Source: Pseudomonadota bacterium
Lineage (GTDB): Bacteria > Desulfobacterota > SM23-61
NCBI GenBank assembly: GCA_018819135.1
Contig: JAHJQK010000202.1
Coordinates: forward strand, 1-54,622
DNA: 54,622 nt
Direction: 5' to 3'
Part shown: positions 1-6,460 of the stretch, one piece after another
Numbering within the stretch: the first letter of the stretch is position 1
Layout: each line of letters starts with the position of its first letter
Notes under the pieces: generated by a model
Seen by the model: only the letters and a program-made list of their open reading frames with translations
Told to the model about the DNA's origin: nothing
The model's database searches: none
Translations under genes and position numbers: made by a program

Positions 1-1
1 A

Positions 2-202
2 GACTTTGCCTGGCGCACTAAGAATTTGCTTTGGGATGAGTTAAATGTATTAAAACGGAAGTTGAATGTCAAGATCAAAAATTCCATCAATAATACCATC
101 GATGATTACCGATTCAAATCAAGCATGCCTTTTCAAAAGGTCCGCGCGTGGATTTCAGGAAGTACTCTGTTTTCTGTCTGGGAAACGTGGCCCTTCTGCT
201 GA
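2..202 (+). CDS. C-terminal end of an unidentified protein (cut by window edge)
   Basis: An open frame enters from the left edge and ends at TGA 200-202, leaving 66 residues. It is rich in Lys and Asn in its first half and ends in WETWPFC. No start is visible and I do not recognise the family. It is reported because the frame is open from the edge with plausible composition. It could also be a remnant, since the next several genes are damaged. Confidence 0.35.
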   Translation, partial: DFAWRTKNLLWDELNVLKRKLNVKIKNSINNTIDDYRFKSSMPFQKVRAWISGSTLFSVWETWPFC

Positions 203-757
203 ATTTAACGAATAGATCTACAAAATTTGTTTGGTTATTTTAATGGTTTGCCCTGGTCAAGGTTTTTTTGGTATTATGGCTAATTTCCGGATTTCCCCTA
301 TAACCCTTTCCCTGGATTTTGAACCCAGTCCTTCCAAGAAGTGGGGAATAAGAATGCGCGGTGATCCGTTAGCCCTCCAGATCAAAGGTCACACCAAAAC
401 GCAAAGAGCGCAAAGCGATATTTTTAGATCGCTATTTCCATCTCTTAAGATTCTTTTGACCCCACTGTATTCGATTATTAAGATAACTCGGTGGAGCCGT
501 CTTTGCGTTCTTGTGTTTGGGGGGGGGAAATTATGAAGGAGATTAGGGCGATTTGACTTAGGAATCAAAACTCATGGATGGAGACCAGATTGTCAAGAAT
601 AAAGGTGCGGCCCTCAAAATATCGAACTTTTTCTCATTATCCAGAGAGCAGAGAGCCGTAATGATTTTAACTTGGTGAGGGAATCCCGAGCCATTTGACC
701 CGGGACTTATTTGGTAAAAAGTTGTTTTGCAAGACTTGACCCCAATCCCTGGAGGGA
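203..757. other. 555-bp gap with no convincing gene
   Basis: The only long open frame here (231-536) has low-complexity composition and runs straight through an inverted repeat, so I do not call it. The stretch holds the palindromic repeat described next and a run of eight or more G at about 521-528. I see no RNA gene. It may be eroded accessory DNA. Confidence 0.5.
389..524. repeat. Intergenic imperfect inverted repeat built on CGCAAAG units
   Basis: The left arm near 395-416 carries the heptamer CGCAAAG twice with a 2-base linker. The right arm near 500-520 carries the complementary CTTTGCG followed by a degenerate second unit. About 80 bp lie between the arms. The design matches the CACAGAG palindrome at 40856-41005, with heptamers separated by 2-base linkers in opposed arms, so the two probably belong to one class of dispersed intergenic element. 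Confidence 0.55.
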
Positions 758-760
758 ATG

Positions 761-1345
761 ATGGTAAATCAAAAAGTCAGTGACCATCTTATGATTCCAA
801 AAGAAAGAATTGAACGCATCATATTTTTGATCCGCGGCCAAAAGGTTATATGAGATAGGGACTTGGCGGATCTTTATGAGGTAACTACTAAAGCATTAAA
901 TCAGGCGGTGAAACGAAATGAACGACGCTTTCCCCCGGATTTCATGTTTCGATTGACAGAGGAAGAAAAGAAAGAACTGGTCACAAATTGTGACCGGTTC
1001 CAAACCCTAAAGCATTCCTCTGTTTTGCCCAGTGCTTTCACGGAGCAAGGGGTGGCGATGCTTTCAAGTGTCTTGAATAACGAAAGGGCGATTCAGGTAA
1101 ACGTTGCGATTATGAGGGCCTTTGTGAGGTTGCGTCGGTTATTAGGATCTCACAAGGAACTTGCTCACAAGCTGGAGGAGTTAGAGCGGCATTTAAAAGA
1201 TCACGATAAGCAGATCCAGACGATTTTCAGCGCCATTCGGCAGCTCATGGTTCAACCCGAACCATCGCGGAAGCAGATTGGCTTTCATCTGAAAGAGCGG
1301 CATCGCCCCTATATGGCTAAGGTAAAAAAGAGACATCCAAATTAA
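761..1345 (+). pseudogene. ORF6N-domain protein with an in-frame TGA
   Basis: The reading frame from ATG 761 (GGAGGG at 751-756 upstream) to 1345 encodes a 194-residue ORF6N-domain protein of the KilA-N/phage antirepressor type. Its signature segments are present: ERIERIIFLIRGQKV near residues 14-28, DRDLADLYEV, LNQAVKRNERRFPPDF, and AFTEQGVAMLSSVLN near residue 90. Codon 31 (851-853) is TGA, where relatives have a hydrophobic residue between the KV and DRDLA segments. The frame is otherwise open, so this is a single nonsense change. Reinitiation at TTG 863 could make a 160-residue product lacking the first part of the domain. ORF6N proteins are common in prophages and mobile elements, which fits the accessory setting. 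I treat it as a recent pseudogene. Selenocysteine is unlikely because no SECIS-like context or redox motif is apparent. Confidence 0.8.
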
Positions 1346-1372
1346 CCATATCAATTCAAATATTATTGTCGT

Positions 1373-1585
1373 TTGAGACTAAATCGCCAATTGGCAATTG
1401 ACTTTTCCCCCCAATGTGGTAAATTCCTTTCGTTAAATAAGGATGTGACAAGCGAGGGATTGCTGGTGACCTATCCGAAAGACAGCGGGGATATCAAAGA
1501 TAGCGGCCTGAGTTTCAGCCAGGTGGACGAAACCAGTTTTGAATGCCCGAAATGCGGGACCAAGGTCAATACGGTGATAGGGTAA
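1373..1585 (+). CDS. Small putative zinc-ribbon protein
   Basis: A 70-residue frame starting at TTG and ending just before the TIGR04255 gene. The C-terminal segment FECPKCGTKVNTVIG carries a CPxCG knuckle, and a single Cys-Gly lies near residue 15, so at most a partial zinc ribbon is present. No good ribosome binding site precedes the TTG, so the true start is uncertain and the gene may be a remnant. Its proximity to the next three genes may mean it belongs to that cassette. I do not recognise a family. Confidence 0.35.
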   Translation: MRLNRQLAIDFSPQCGKFLSLNKDVTSEGLLVTYPKDSGDIKDSGLSFSQVDETSFECPKCGTKVNTVIG

Positions 1586-1635
1586 ATAATCATTTTTGTA
1601 TTTTCAAATCGGAAAACCCTATATAAAATAAGACC

Positions 1636-2406
1636 ATGCTGAAGATCGATGTGGCGGAAACTTTCCAACATCTCGAACTTGCCCCTATTGTCGAGGCGGT
1701 AATAGAAATTCGCATGCGTGTGGAGTCCCCGTGGGAGGAATCTGCCCTACGGGAACAGTTAAAGGCCAAATTGCCCAGCTATCCCAAAATTATTTCTCAA
1801 AGCGAGGTCCGGCATGAGCTGAAAATGAAAGCTGGTCAACCTCCGGAGCAGATTTTCCAGGATTTGGGCTGGAAGGGGCTGCGACTTCACTCTGCGGACG
1901 ATCGTTACATTGCTCAGTTCAACCGAGACGGTTTTATTTTTAGCAGACTGCAGCCCTATGAAAGCTGGGATCAATTTAAGGAAGAGGCAATGCGGTTGTG
2001 GAACGTGCATGCGGAATTGGCGAAGTCCCTTGAAGTTCAGCGACTTGGTGTCCGCTTCATCAACCGTATAACCTTGCCAGCAGGAGAGGTGCGTTTGGAT
2101 GCCTATCTTGTGGTGCCCCCCCAACCGCCAGGGGAGCTGGATCTGCAAATAATGGGCTTTTTCCATCAAGATAATCTTTTAGTGACTGGTCATCCTTATG
2201 CAATTAATATTGTTAAAACTATTCAACCTCCCCAGGGGTCGGGGTCCGATGGCGGTGGGTTAATTCTTGATATCGATGTTTTCACCACCGATCCTTTCGA
2301 GCAGCGTGCTGGCGCTATTGATAAGCGTTTGGCAGAGATGAGATGGTTGAAAAACAAGGTCTTTTATAGCAGCCTTACAAAAGGGGCCGTGGAGAGATTA
2401 AAATGA
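1636..2406 (+). CDS. TIGR04255 family protein
   Basis: A 256-residue protein whose N-terminal segment LELAPIVEAVIEIRM is characteristic of the TIGR04255 family, a widespread but sporadic family of unknown function. The rest is a mixed alpha/beta protein with a central YIAQFNRDGF segment and the conserved-looking VQRLGVRFINRI stretch near residue 137. No signal peptide or membrane helix is seen. The stop overlaps the next start in an ATGA arrangement (2403-2406), so the gene heads a translationally coupled three-gene cassette. The family name is a motif-level recognition. The role is unknown and may be host interaction or defence, given the restriction remnant immediately downstream. Confidence 0.75.
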   Translation: MLKIDVAETFQHLELAPIVEAVIEIRMRVESPWEESALREQLKAKLPSYPKIISQSEVRHELKMKAGQPPEQIFQDLGWKGLRLHSADDRYIAQFNRDGFIFSRLQPYESWDQFKEEAMRLWNVHAELAKSLEVQRLGVRFINRITLPAGEVRLDAYLVVPPQPPGELDLQIMGFFHQDNLLVTGHPYAINIVKTIQPPQGSGSDGGGLILDIDVFTTDPFEQRAGAIDKRLAEMRWLKNKVFYSSLTKGAVERLK

Positions 2407-2900
2407 ACCTTGCAATGACATCTGCTGAATTTTACAAATTGGGATTCATGACGACTGGCGGCGCAAGTGACACAGCTTATTTCATTGCCGAACAGATCCA
2501 AAAGAGACGCGGCCATCTCCAAAGCTCCTATTCATTAGGGCTTGGCGCAAAAAGAGTTTTGGAAGATCTGATAAAGGTGGCAGGGGAATGCCGTTCTGCA
2601 AACTGGGACGGCTATGGAGCGGCCTCCATTACAAATGAAACTTTCTGCCATGCCTATCATTTTTTGAGTGCACTGCCTTTTGGTTTTCCAACCCCTTCAG
2701 TCGGCGCCGAACCGGATGGTCATATAACTCTTGAGTGGCACCGTTCTGCTCGCCGCACTTTATCGATTAGCGTTAGCCCTGAGGGGGACCTGCACTATGC
2801 TGCCTTGCTCGGGCCAAGCAAGGCTTTCGGAACCGAGCCTTTTTCTGAGGTGGTGCCAAAGATGATATTGGACCTCATTAATCGAGTTTGTTCCATATGA
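2403..2900 (+). CDS. Uncharacterised middle protein of the TIGR04255 cassette
   Basis: A 165-residue protein beginning inside the stop codon of the upstream gene, with its own stop overlapping the next start by the same ATGA arrangement. Visible features are an N-terminal helical region with NWDGYGAAS near residue 62 and a central LEWHRSARRTLSISVSPEG segment that looks like a beta sandwich strand pair. No signal peptide or transmembrane helix is apparent. I do not recognise a named domain. Its tight coupling on both sides implies co-translation with its neighbours and a joint function. Confidence 0.65.
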   Translation: MNLAMTSAEFYKLGFMTTGGASDTAYFIAEQIQKRRGHLQSSYSLGLGAKRVLEDLIKVAGECRSANWDGYGAASITNETFCHAYHFLSALPFGFPTPSVGAEPDGHITLEWHRSARRTLSISVSPEGDLHYAALLGPSKAFGTEPFSEVVPKMILDLINRVCSI

Positions 2901-3310
2901 CAGATATTCCCACTCTTCCTCCCGTCTTAGAAGATGAATGGATGGCTCGTTTCATTCTATTCCGTCATTGGATTCGCAAAAGTGACCCACCCGTTCGCCC
3001 AGACGCTTTTATCCCCCATCCTTATCCCGATCTTTCCGTAACTCGCCATATGGATTTATCAGAAGCCGAATTATGGCAGATTGGGCAAGAAATCGCCGAT
3101 AAGCGTCCTGCCACTCTTTATGGTCGTGCCGACCTACAAGCCATAAGCGTTATCAAGAAATCCCTTCGCATCGTACCAACGCCTGAGCCAAAAAACCATG
3201 CCAATATAACAGGTTGGCCTGCGGATAAGCCGAGCCAGAAAATCATAGCGCAGGAAATCGCGGCCGAAGCTCGATTTGTGCCTAAATCGGATTTTTCATC
3301 CCTCCTATAG
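2897..3310 (+). CDS. Uncharacterised third protein of the TIGR04255 cassette
   Basis: I place the start at ATG 2897 because it overlaps the preceding TGA as ATGA and gives the natural N-terminus MTDIPTLPPVLEDEW. A TTG nine bases upstream would only add three residues. The 137-residue product contains FIPHPYPDLSVTRH, LSEAELWQIGQEIAD and ATLYGRADLQA segments, then a hydrophilic C-terminus. To me this resembles a recurrent but unnamed hypothetical family. No membrane segment is seen. It ends about 65 bp before the hsdR remnant and completes the coupled cassette. Confidence 0.65.
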   Translation: MTDIPTLPPVLEDEWMARFILFRHWIRKSDPPVRPDAFIPHPYPDLSVTRHMDLSEAELWQIGQEIADKRPATLYGRADLQAISVIKKSLRIVPTPEPKNHANITGWPADKPSQKIIAQEIAAEARFVPKSDFSSLL

Positions 3311-3376
3311 CAGGAGAATCAAGGCTAACATTCACAATGGTTGTTTTCGAGTTGTGCGTTTTAGTAGGTTTCAGCC

Positions 3377-4994
3377 ATGCCTGCACCCACTGAGCATAAA
3401 ACCGTCCAAGCCCGCATCCTCGCTTACGCGCAGGAGATCGGGTGGGCCTACGTGCCGCGCAATGAAGCCGAGGCACGGCGCGGATTTGACCCTGACGGCG
3501 CCACGCCCGAAGACCGAGCCCGCCTGGCATCTCCTTTTTTCGGCGACATCCTTCATTCCCGCGTGCTCGCCTTTAACCCCGAATACAAGGAGGCGGAGGG
3601 AGCGCTTATAGGAGAGTTTCTGCGCCATTGCGGCCTTGCTGCGATTGCTGAAAGATTTCATCCTCTTCGTGGAAAAGGATGAGGAGCTGCAAAAATTCAT
3701 CCTTCGTCAGGACCAGATGGCGGCAGTAGACAAGGTGGTGGCGCGTTCGCTCGATCCCAAACGCTCCCGTGGGCTGCTCTGGCATACGCAGGGCAGCGGA
3801 AAAACTTACGCGATGATCAAGGCCGCCGAGCTGCTTTTTAAAGCTCCGGAAGCGGAGAAGCCGACCATCCTGCTGATGATCGACCGCAACGAGCTGGAAG
3901 ACCAAATGCTCAAGAACCTTGCGGCGGTGGGGATGAACAACGTGGCCCCTGCGGGAAGCATCGCGGAGCTGAACCGGCTTTTAAAACAGGGTGGGCAGGA
4001 TTACCGGGGAATCGTGGTGACCACGATCCATAAGTTCCGGGACATGCAGGCGAACCTGAACCTGCGGCGAAACATTTACGTAATGGTTGACGAGGCTCAT
4101 CGGACAACCGGCGGGGACCTTGGCAACTTTCTAATGGCCGGTTTACCGAACGCGACGTTTATCGGCTTCACCGGCACGCCGGTGGACAAAACGGCTTACG
4201 GCAAGGGAACGTTCAAGACCTTCGGTTGCGAGGACGACCAGGGGTATCTCCATAAATATTCAATTGCCGAGAGCATCGAGGACGGCACCACGCTGCCACT
4301 TTTTTACAACCTCGCGCCCAATGAAATGATCGTGCCGACGGAAATCATGGAGAAGGAGTTCCTCGCGCTGGCCGAGACCGAGGGAATCGCGGATATCGAG
4401 GAGTTGAATAAGATCCTCGAACGGGCGGTGAACCTCAAAAACTTCCTCAAAGGTAAAGAACGAGTGCAAAGGGTGGCGGATTATGTGGCCGATCACTTCC
4501 GCCAGAACGTCGAACCTCTTGGATATAAAGCATTCCTTGTGGCCGTGGACCGTGAGGCGTGCGCCTTATACAAAGAGGCCCTGGATTCAATCTTGCCGCC
4601 AGAGTATTCGGAGATCGTCTTCACCGGGAACAATAACGACCCACCACGCTTGAAGAAGTGGCACATCGACGAGAAAAAGGAAAGGCAGATCCGCAAGAAC
4701 TTCATCAAAATGGGGGAGTGGCCGAAAATTCTCATCGTTACGGAAAAGCTGCTCACGGGCTTTGACGCCCCGATCCTTTACGTGATGTATTTAGACAAGC
4801 CGATGCGTGATCACACGCTGCTCCAAGCCATTGCGCGGGTGAACCGGCCTTATGAGAACGAGGCGGCGGAGCGAGGCCGAACTTTGCGAGCTCCGGAAAA
4901 AGGTTACGTTTGCGATCTTTGCCGAGGAAGAAGATCTGCAGAAGGTTACCTCCACGGTGGACGCCCTATTTACGCTCCTCCAAAAAGGCTTTAG
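3377..4994 (+). pseudogene. hsdR: Type I restriction endonuclease subunit R (HsdR) remnant
   Basis: The frame from ATG 3377 gives the usual HsdR N-terminus (HKTVQARILAYAQEIGW, then GFDPDGATPEDRAR) for about 80 residues up to EGALIGEF. At about 3625-3640 the homology jumps and changes frame into the pre-helicase segment LRLLKDFILFVEKDEEL. The N-terminal PD-(D/E)XK nuclease domain is therefore deleted. The motor is well preserved in the second frame: TQGSGKTY (Walker A), VDEAH (motif II), GFTGTP (motif III), TGFDAP, and QAIARVNR (motif VI). Just after RPYENEA, near 4865, similarity stops and the C-terminal helical domain is absent. Another frame there ends at TGA 5005. No hsdM or hsdS is present. 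The product cannot cut DNA as a normal HsdR. Confidence 0.85.
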
Positions 4995-5003
4995 TTCCAG
5001 GAC

Positions 5004-5327
5004 ATGAACACTTGGCGCGACAAAGAAGAATTCAAGCAGCGTGTGCTGGAATGGGCCGGCAGGCTGGGGGTCCGGGTGCATTCGCTGGCTGTGCGGCGAA
5101 TGCGGAACAAGTGGGCATCTTGTTCCACCGCCGGTAACCTGAATTTCAACGCTGAACTGCTTTCCATGAGCAAGAAGATCAGCGACTACGTCATTGTGCA
5201 CGAGCTTCTGCACTTCTCCGTGCCGAATCATGGACCGCTCTGGAAAAGCCTGATGCGGGCGCATCTGGGTGACTACGAGGCAGAAGAGGCAAAACTGAAT
5301 AGGATTGGGAATAAAAAGCCCATGTAA
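5004..5327 (+). CDS. Short M48/YgjP-type zinc metallopeptidase
   Basis: A 107-residue protein with the zinc-peptidase signature VHELLHFSVPNHG (HExxH plus a downstream His) near residues 68-80, preceded by the family motif RRMRNKWASCSTAGNLNFN. This is the DUF45/YgjP-like metallopeptidase fold, here in a compact form without the long N-terminal region. Short versions are often encoded right after type I restriction R subunits, and this one follows the hsdR remnant by a few bases. The catalytic residues look intact even though its presumed partner is broken. Substrate is unknown. It is predicted cytoplasmic, with no signal peptide. Confidence 0.8.
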   Translation: MNTWRDKEEFKQRVLEWAGRLGVRVHSLAVRRMRNKWASCSTAGNLNFNAELLSMSKKISDYVIVHELLHFSVPNHGPLWKSLMRAHLGDYEAEEAKLNRIGNKKPM

Positions 5328-5436
5328 TCAAAAGCTTAGGAAAATAGTTATAACCGGGAGTTTTATTTTTACTTAGGCGGCATCCGGCTTTGACCTTCCC
5401 GAGACGCACCCAAACCCACCCTACAGAAATGAATAA

Positions 5437-5458
5437 GGCGCAACCACTTGATTGCGCC
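5437..5458 (-). terminator. Displaced copy of the tRNA-Leu terminator
   Basis: Read on the minus strand, GGCGCAA (5452-5458) pairs with TTGCGCC (5437-5443) and is followed by TTATT. The same stem sits directly downstream of tRNA-Leu at 13808-13838 with a different loop. This copy lies just outside the left attachment site, so it is probably the terminator that served the tRNA locus before the present element integrated. Confidence 0.6.
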
Positions 5459-5491
5459 CCTTTCTAAAACTTGGTGCCGAAGAGGGGACTC
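5451..5491. other. attL: left attachment site
   Basis: 41 bases here are identical to 13831-13871. The last 20 or so are the tRNA-Leu CCA end, acceptor stem and T-arm (TGGTGCCGAAGAGGGGACTC). Similarity continues imperfectly to the left through the GGCGCAA stem (5426-5450 versus 13804-13830), so the outside flank resembles the inside right end of the element. That pattern suggests a related element occupied this tRNA earlier. Confidence 0.9.
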
Positions 5492-5564
5492 ATTAGGGTG
5501 ATGGTAACTACATGAAATCGTAGGGAATTAACTTTTGAAAGGTGCCTAAATTCCTTACTGAAAT

Positions 5565-5581
5565 GCACCCTATTTGCACCC
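5565..5581. promoter_or_regulatory. Left arm-type integrase binding sites (two GCACCC repeats)
   Basis: GCACCC occurs at 5565-5570 and 5576-5581, one helical turn apart and about 75 bp inside the left end. The right end holds three copies at 13773, 13783 and 13794 with the same phasing and orientation. Repeats of this kind at both ends are typical of arm-type sites bound by the N-terminal domain of tyrosine integrases. The role is inferred. Confidence 0.5.
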
Positions 5582-5709
5582 AATTTTCTGTGTTTTGCAA
5601 AGAGGGAATGAAACCTCTGGGGAGGGGAGCGGATTCAACCTCCCTTCCCGCATTAAGGGATCCCTTAGCGCTCCACACACAAAGGTCAAAAATCTTCGGG
5701 GTAAATGAA

Positions 5710-6162
5710 ATGGCAAAAAAGATTTTGGAAAACGAAGAAGCAAAAGAGACAATAGCCAAGGCTATCGCTGGAGGGGAAAGCCAGACTGCAATTGCTCAGA
5801 CTTTAGGGGTCAGCCAAAGCACCATTTCAAGATTGGCAAAAAGGGAGGATGTCAAGGCGTTAATTGATGCAGAGAGCTTGAATCTGCTGGGGGTGCTTCC
5901 TGATGCGGTGGAAAACGTCAAGGAGTTGGTTAGGGAGATGAAAAATATACCCGAAAAGGAAACCAAAAGACGGGAGCTTTCCTACAAGGCTTCCCATGAT
6001 GTTTTAAAAGCCGCAGGATTGATGCCTACCCCTGTTCAATCTCAGGTAATCCAGAATATCTATAACGACAACCGCATACACGTTCACCCCGTGATAGAGG
6101 CATTGTTGAAACAACATGGAGATACCTTTGATGCCGATTTTGATGAGGATGAAGCAATATGA
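5710..6162 (+). CDS. HTH protein resembling a phage terminase small subunit
   Basis: I choose ATG 5710 (GGGG at 5698-5701 upstream), giving 150 residues. A longer frame upstream is not supported. Residues 15-45 form a helix-turn-helix (GGESQTAIAQTLGVSQSTIS). The middle is helical and contains SYKASHDVLKAAGLMPTP, a pattern seen in phage small-terminase-like proteins. The tail is very acidic (DTFDADFDEDEAI). As the first gene inside attL it could be a TerS-like packaging-redirection factor, as in some phage satellites, or simply a regulator. No large terminase is present. The HTH is clear. The terminase assignment is a weaker inference. Confidence 0.6.
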   Translation: MAKKILENEEAKETIAKAIAGGESQTAIAQTLGVSQSTISRLAKREDVKALIDAESLNLLGVLPDAVENVKELVREMKNIPEKETKRRELSYKASHDVLKAAGLMPTPVQSQVIQNIYNDNRIHVHPVIEALLKQHGDTFDADFDEDEAI

Positions 6163-6313
6163 TGCCCAAAGGAGTAATAACTTTCTTCTTGTTCTGCTAT
6201 TAAGTTTCTGCTAAACTCCGTTCAGTTAAAATTCTGGAAACTTGTCAATCTAACAGACCGGCTTTCCCTTTCGCCCCTTTTGTGGGAGGTAGGATATGCC
6301 AATTTGGTGAAAC

Positions 6314-6344
6314 CCCATTTCTCAAAAGAGAGGTGGGATTTTTT
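6314..6344 (+). terminator. Rho-independent terminator
   Basis: CCCATTTCTC (6314-6323) pairs over ten positions, with G-U pairs, to GAGAGGTGGG (6328-6337) around an AAAA loop, followed by ATTTTTT. It would end transcription from the TerS-like gene before the lipoprotein gene. The 150 bp between that gene's stop and this hairpin has no recognisable gene and could be a 3' UTR or a small RNA. Confidence 0.75.
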
Positions 6345-6460
6345 GTTTCGGGTGATTACCACATGTTTTCAGATTTAATTTATGAAGAGAAAGGTGGATA
6401 CGCAAAAAGAAAGCGTGTTCTGGGGGTTTAAGGAATTACTGATTGAAGGAGTATTTTTTA

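Noticed and set aside
231..536. 101-codon open frame on the + strand
   Set aside because: It crosses an inverted repeat, has no ribosome binding site and an implausible composition.
665..690. AACTTGGTG at about 670 as a third att copy for the tRNA-Leu element
   Set aside because: The match is only about nine bases and diverges before the tRNA acceptor sequence.
851..853. TGA in the ORF6N gene as selenocysteine
   Set aside because: There is no redox-type motif and no SECIS-like hairpin evident, and TGA ends several other genes here.
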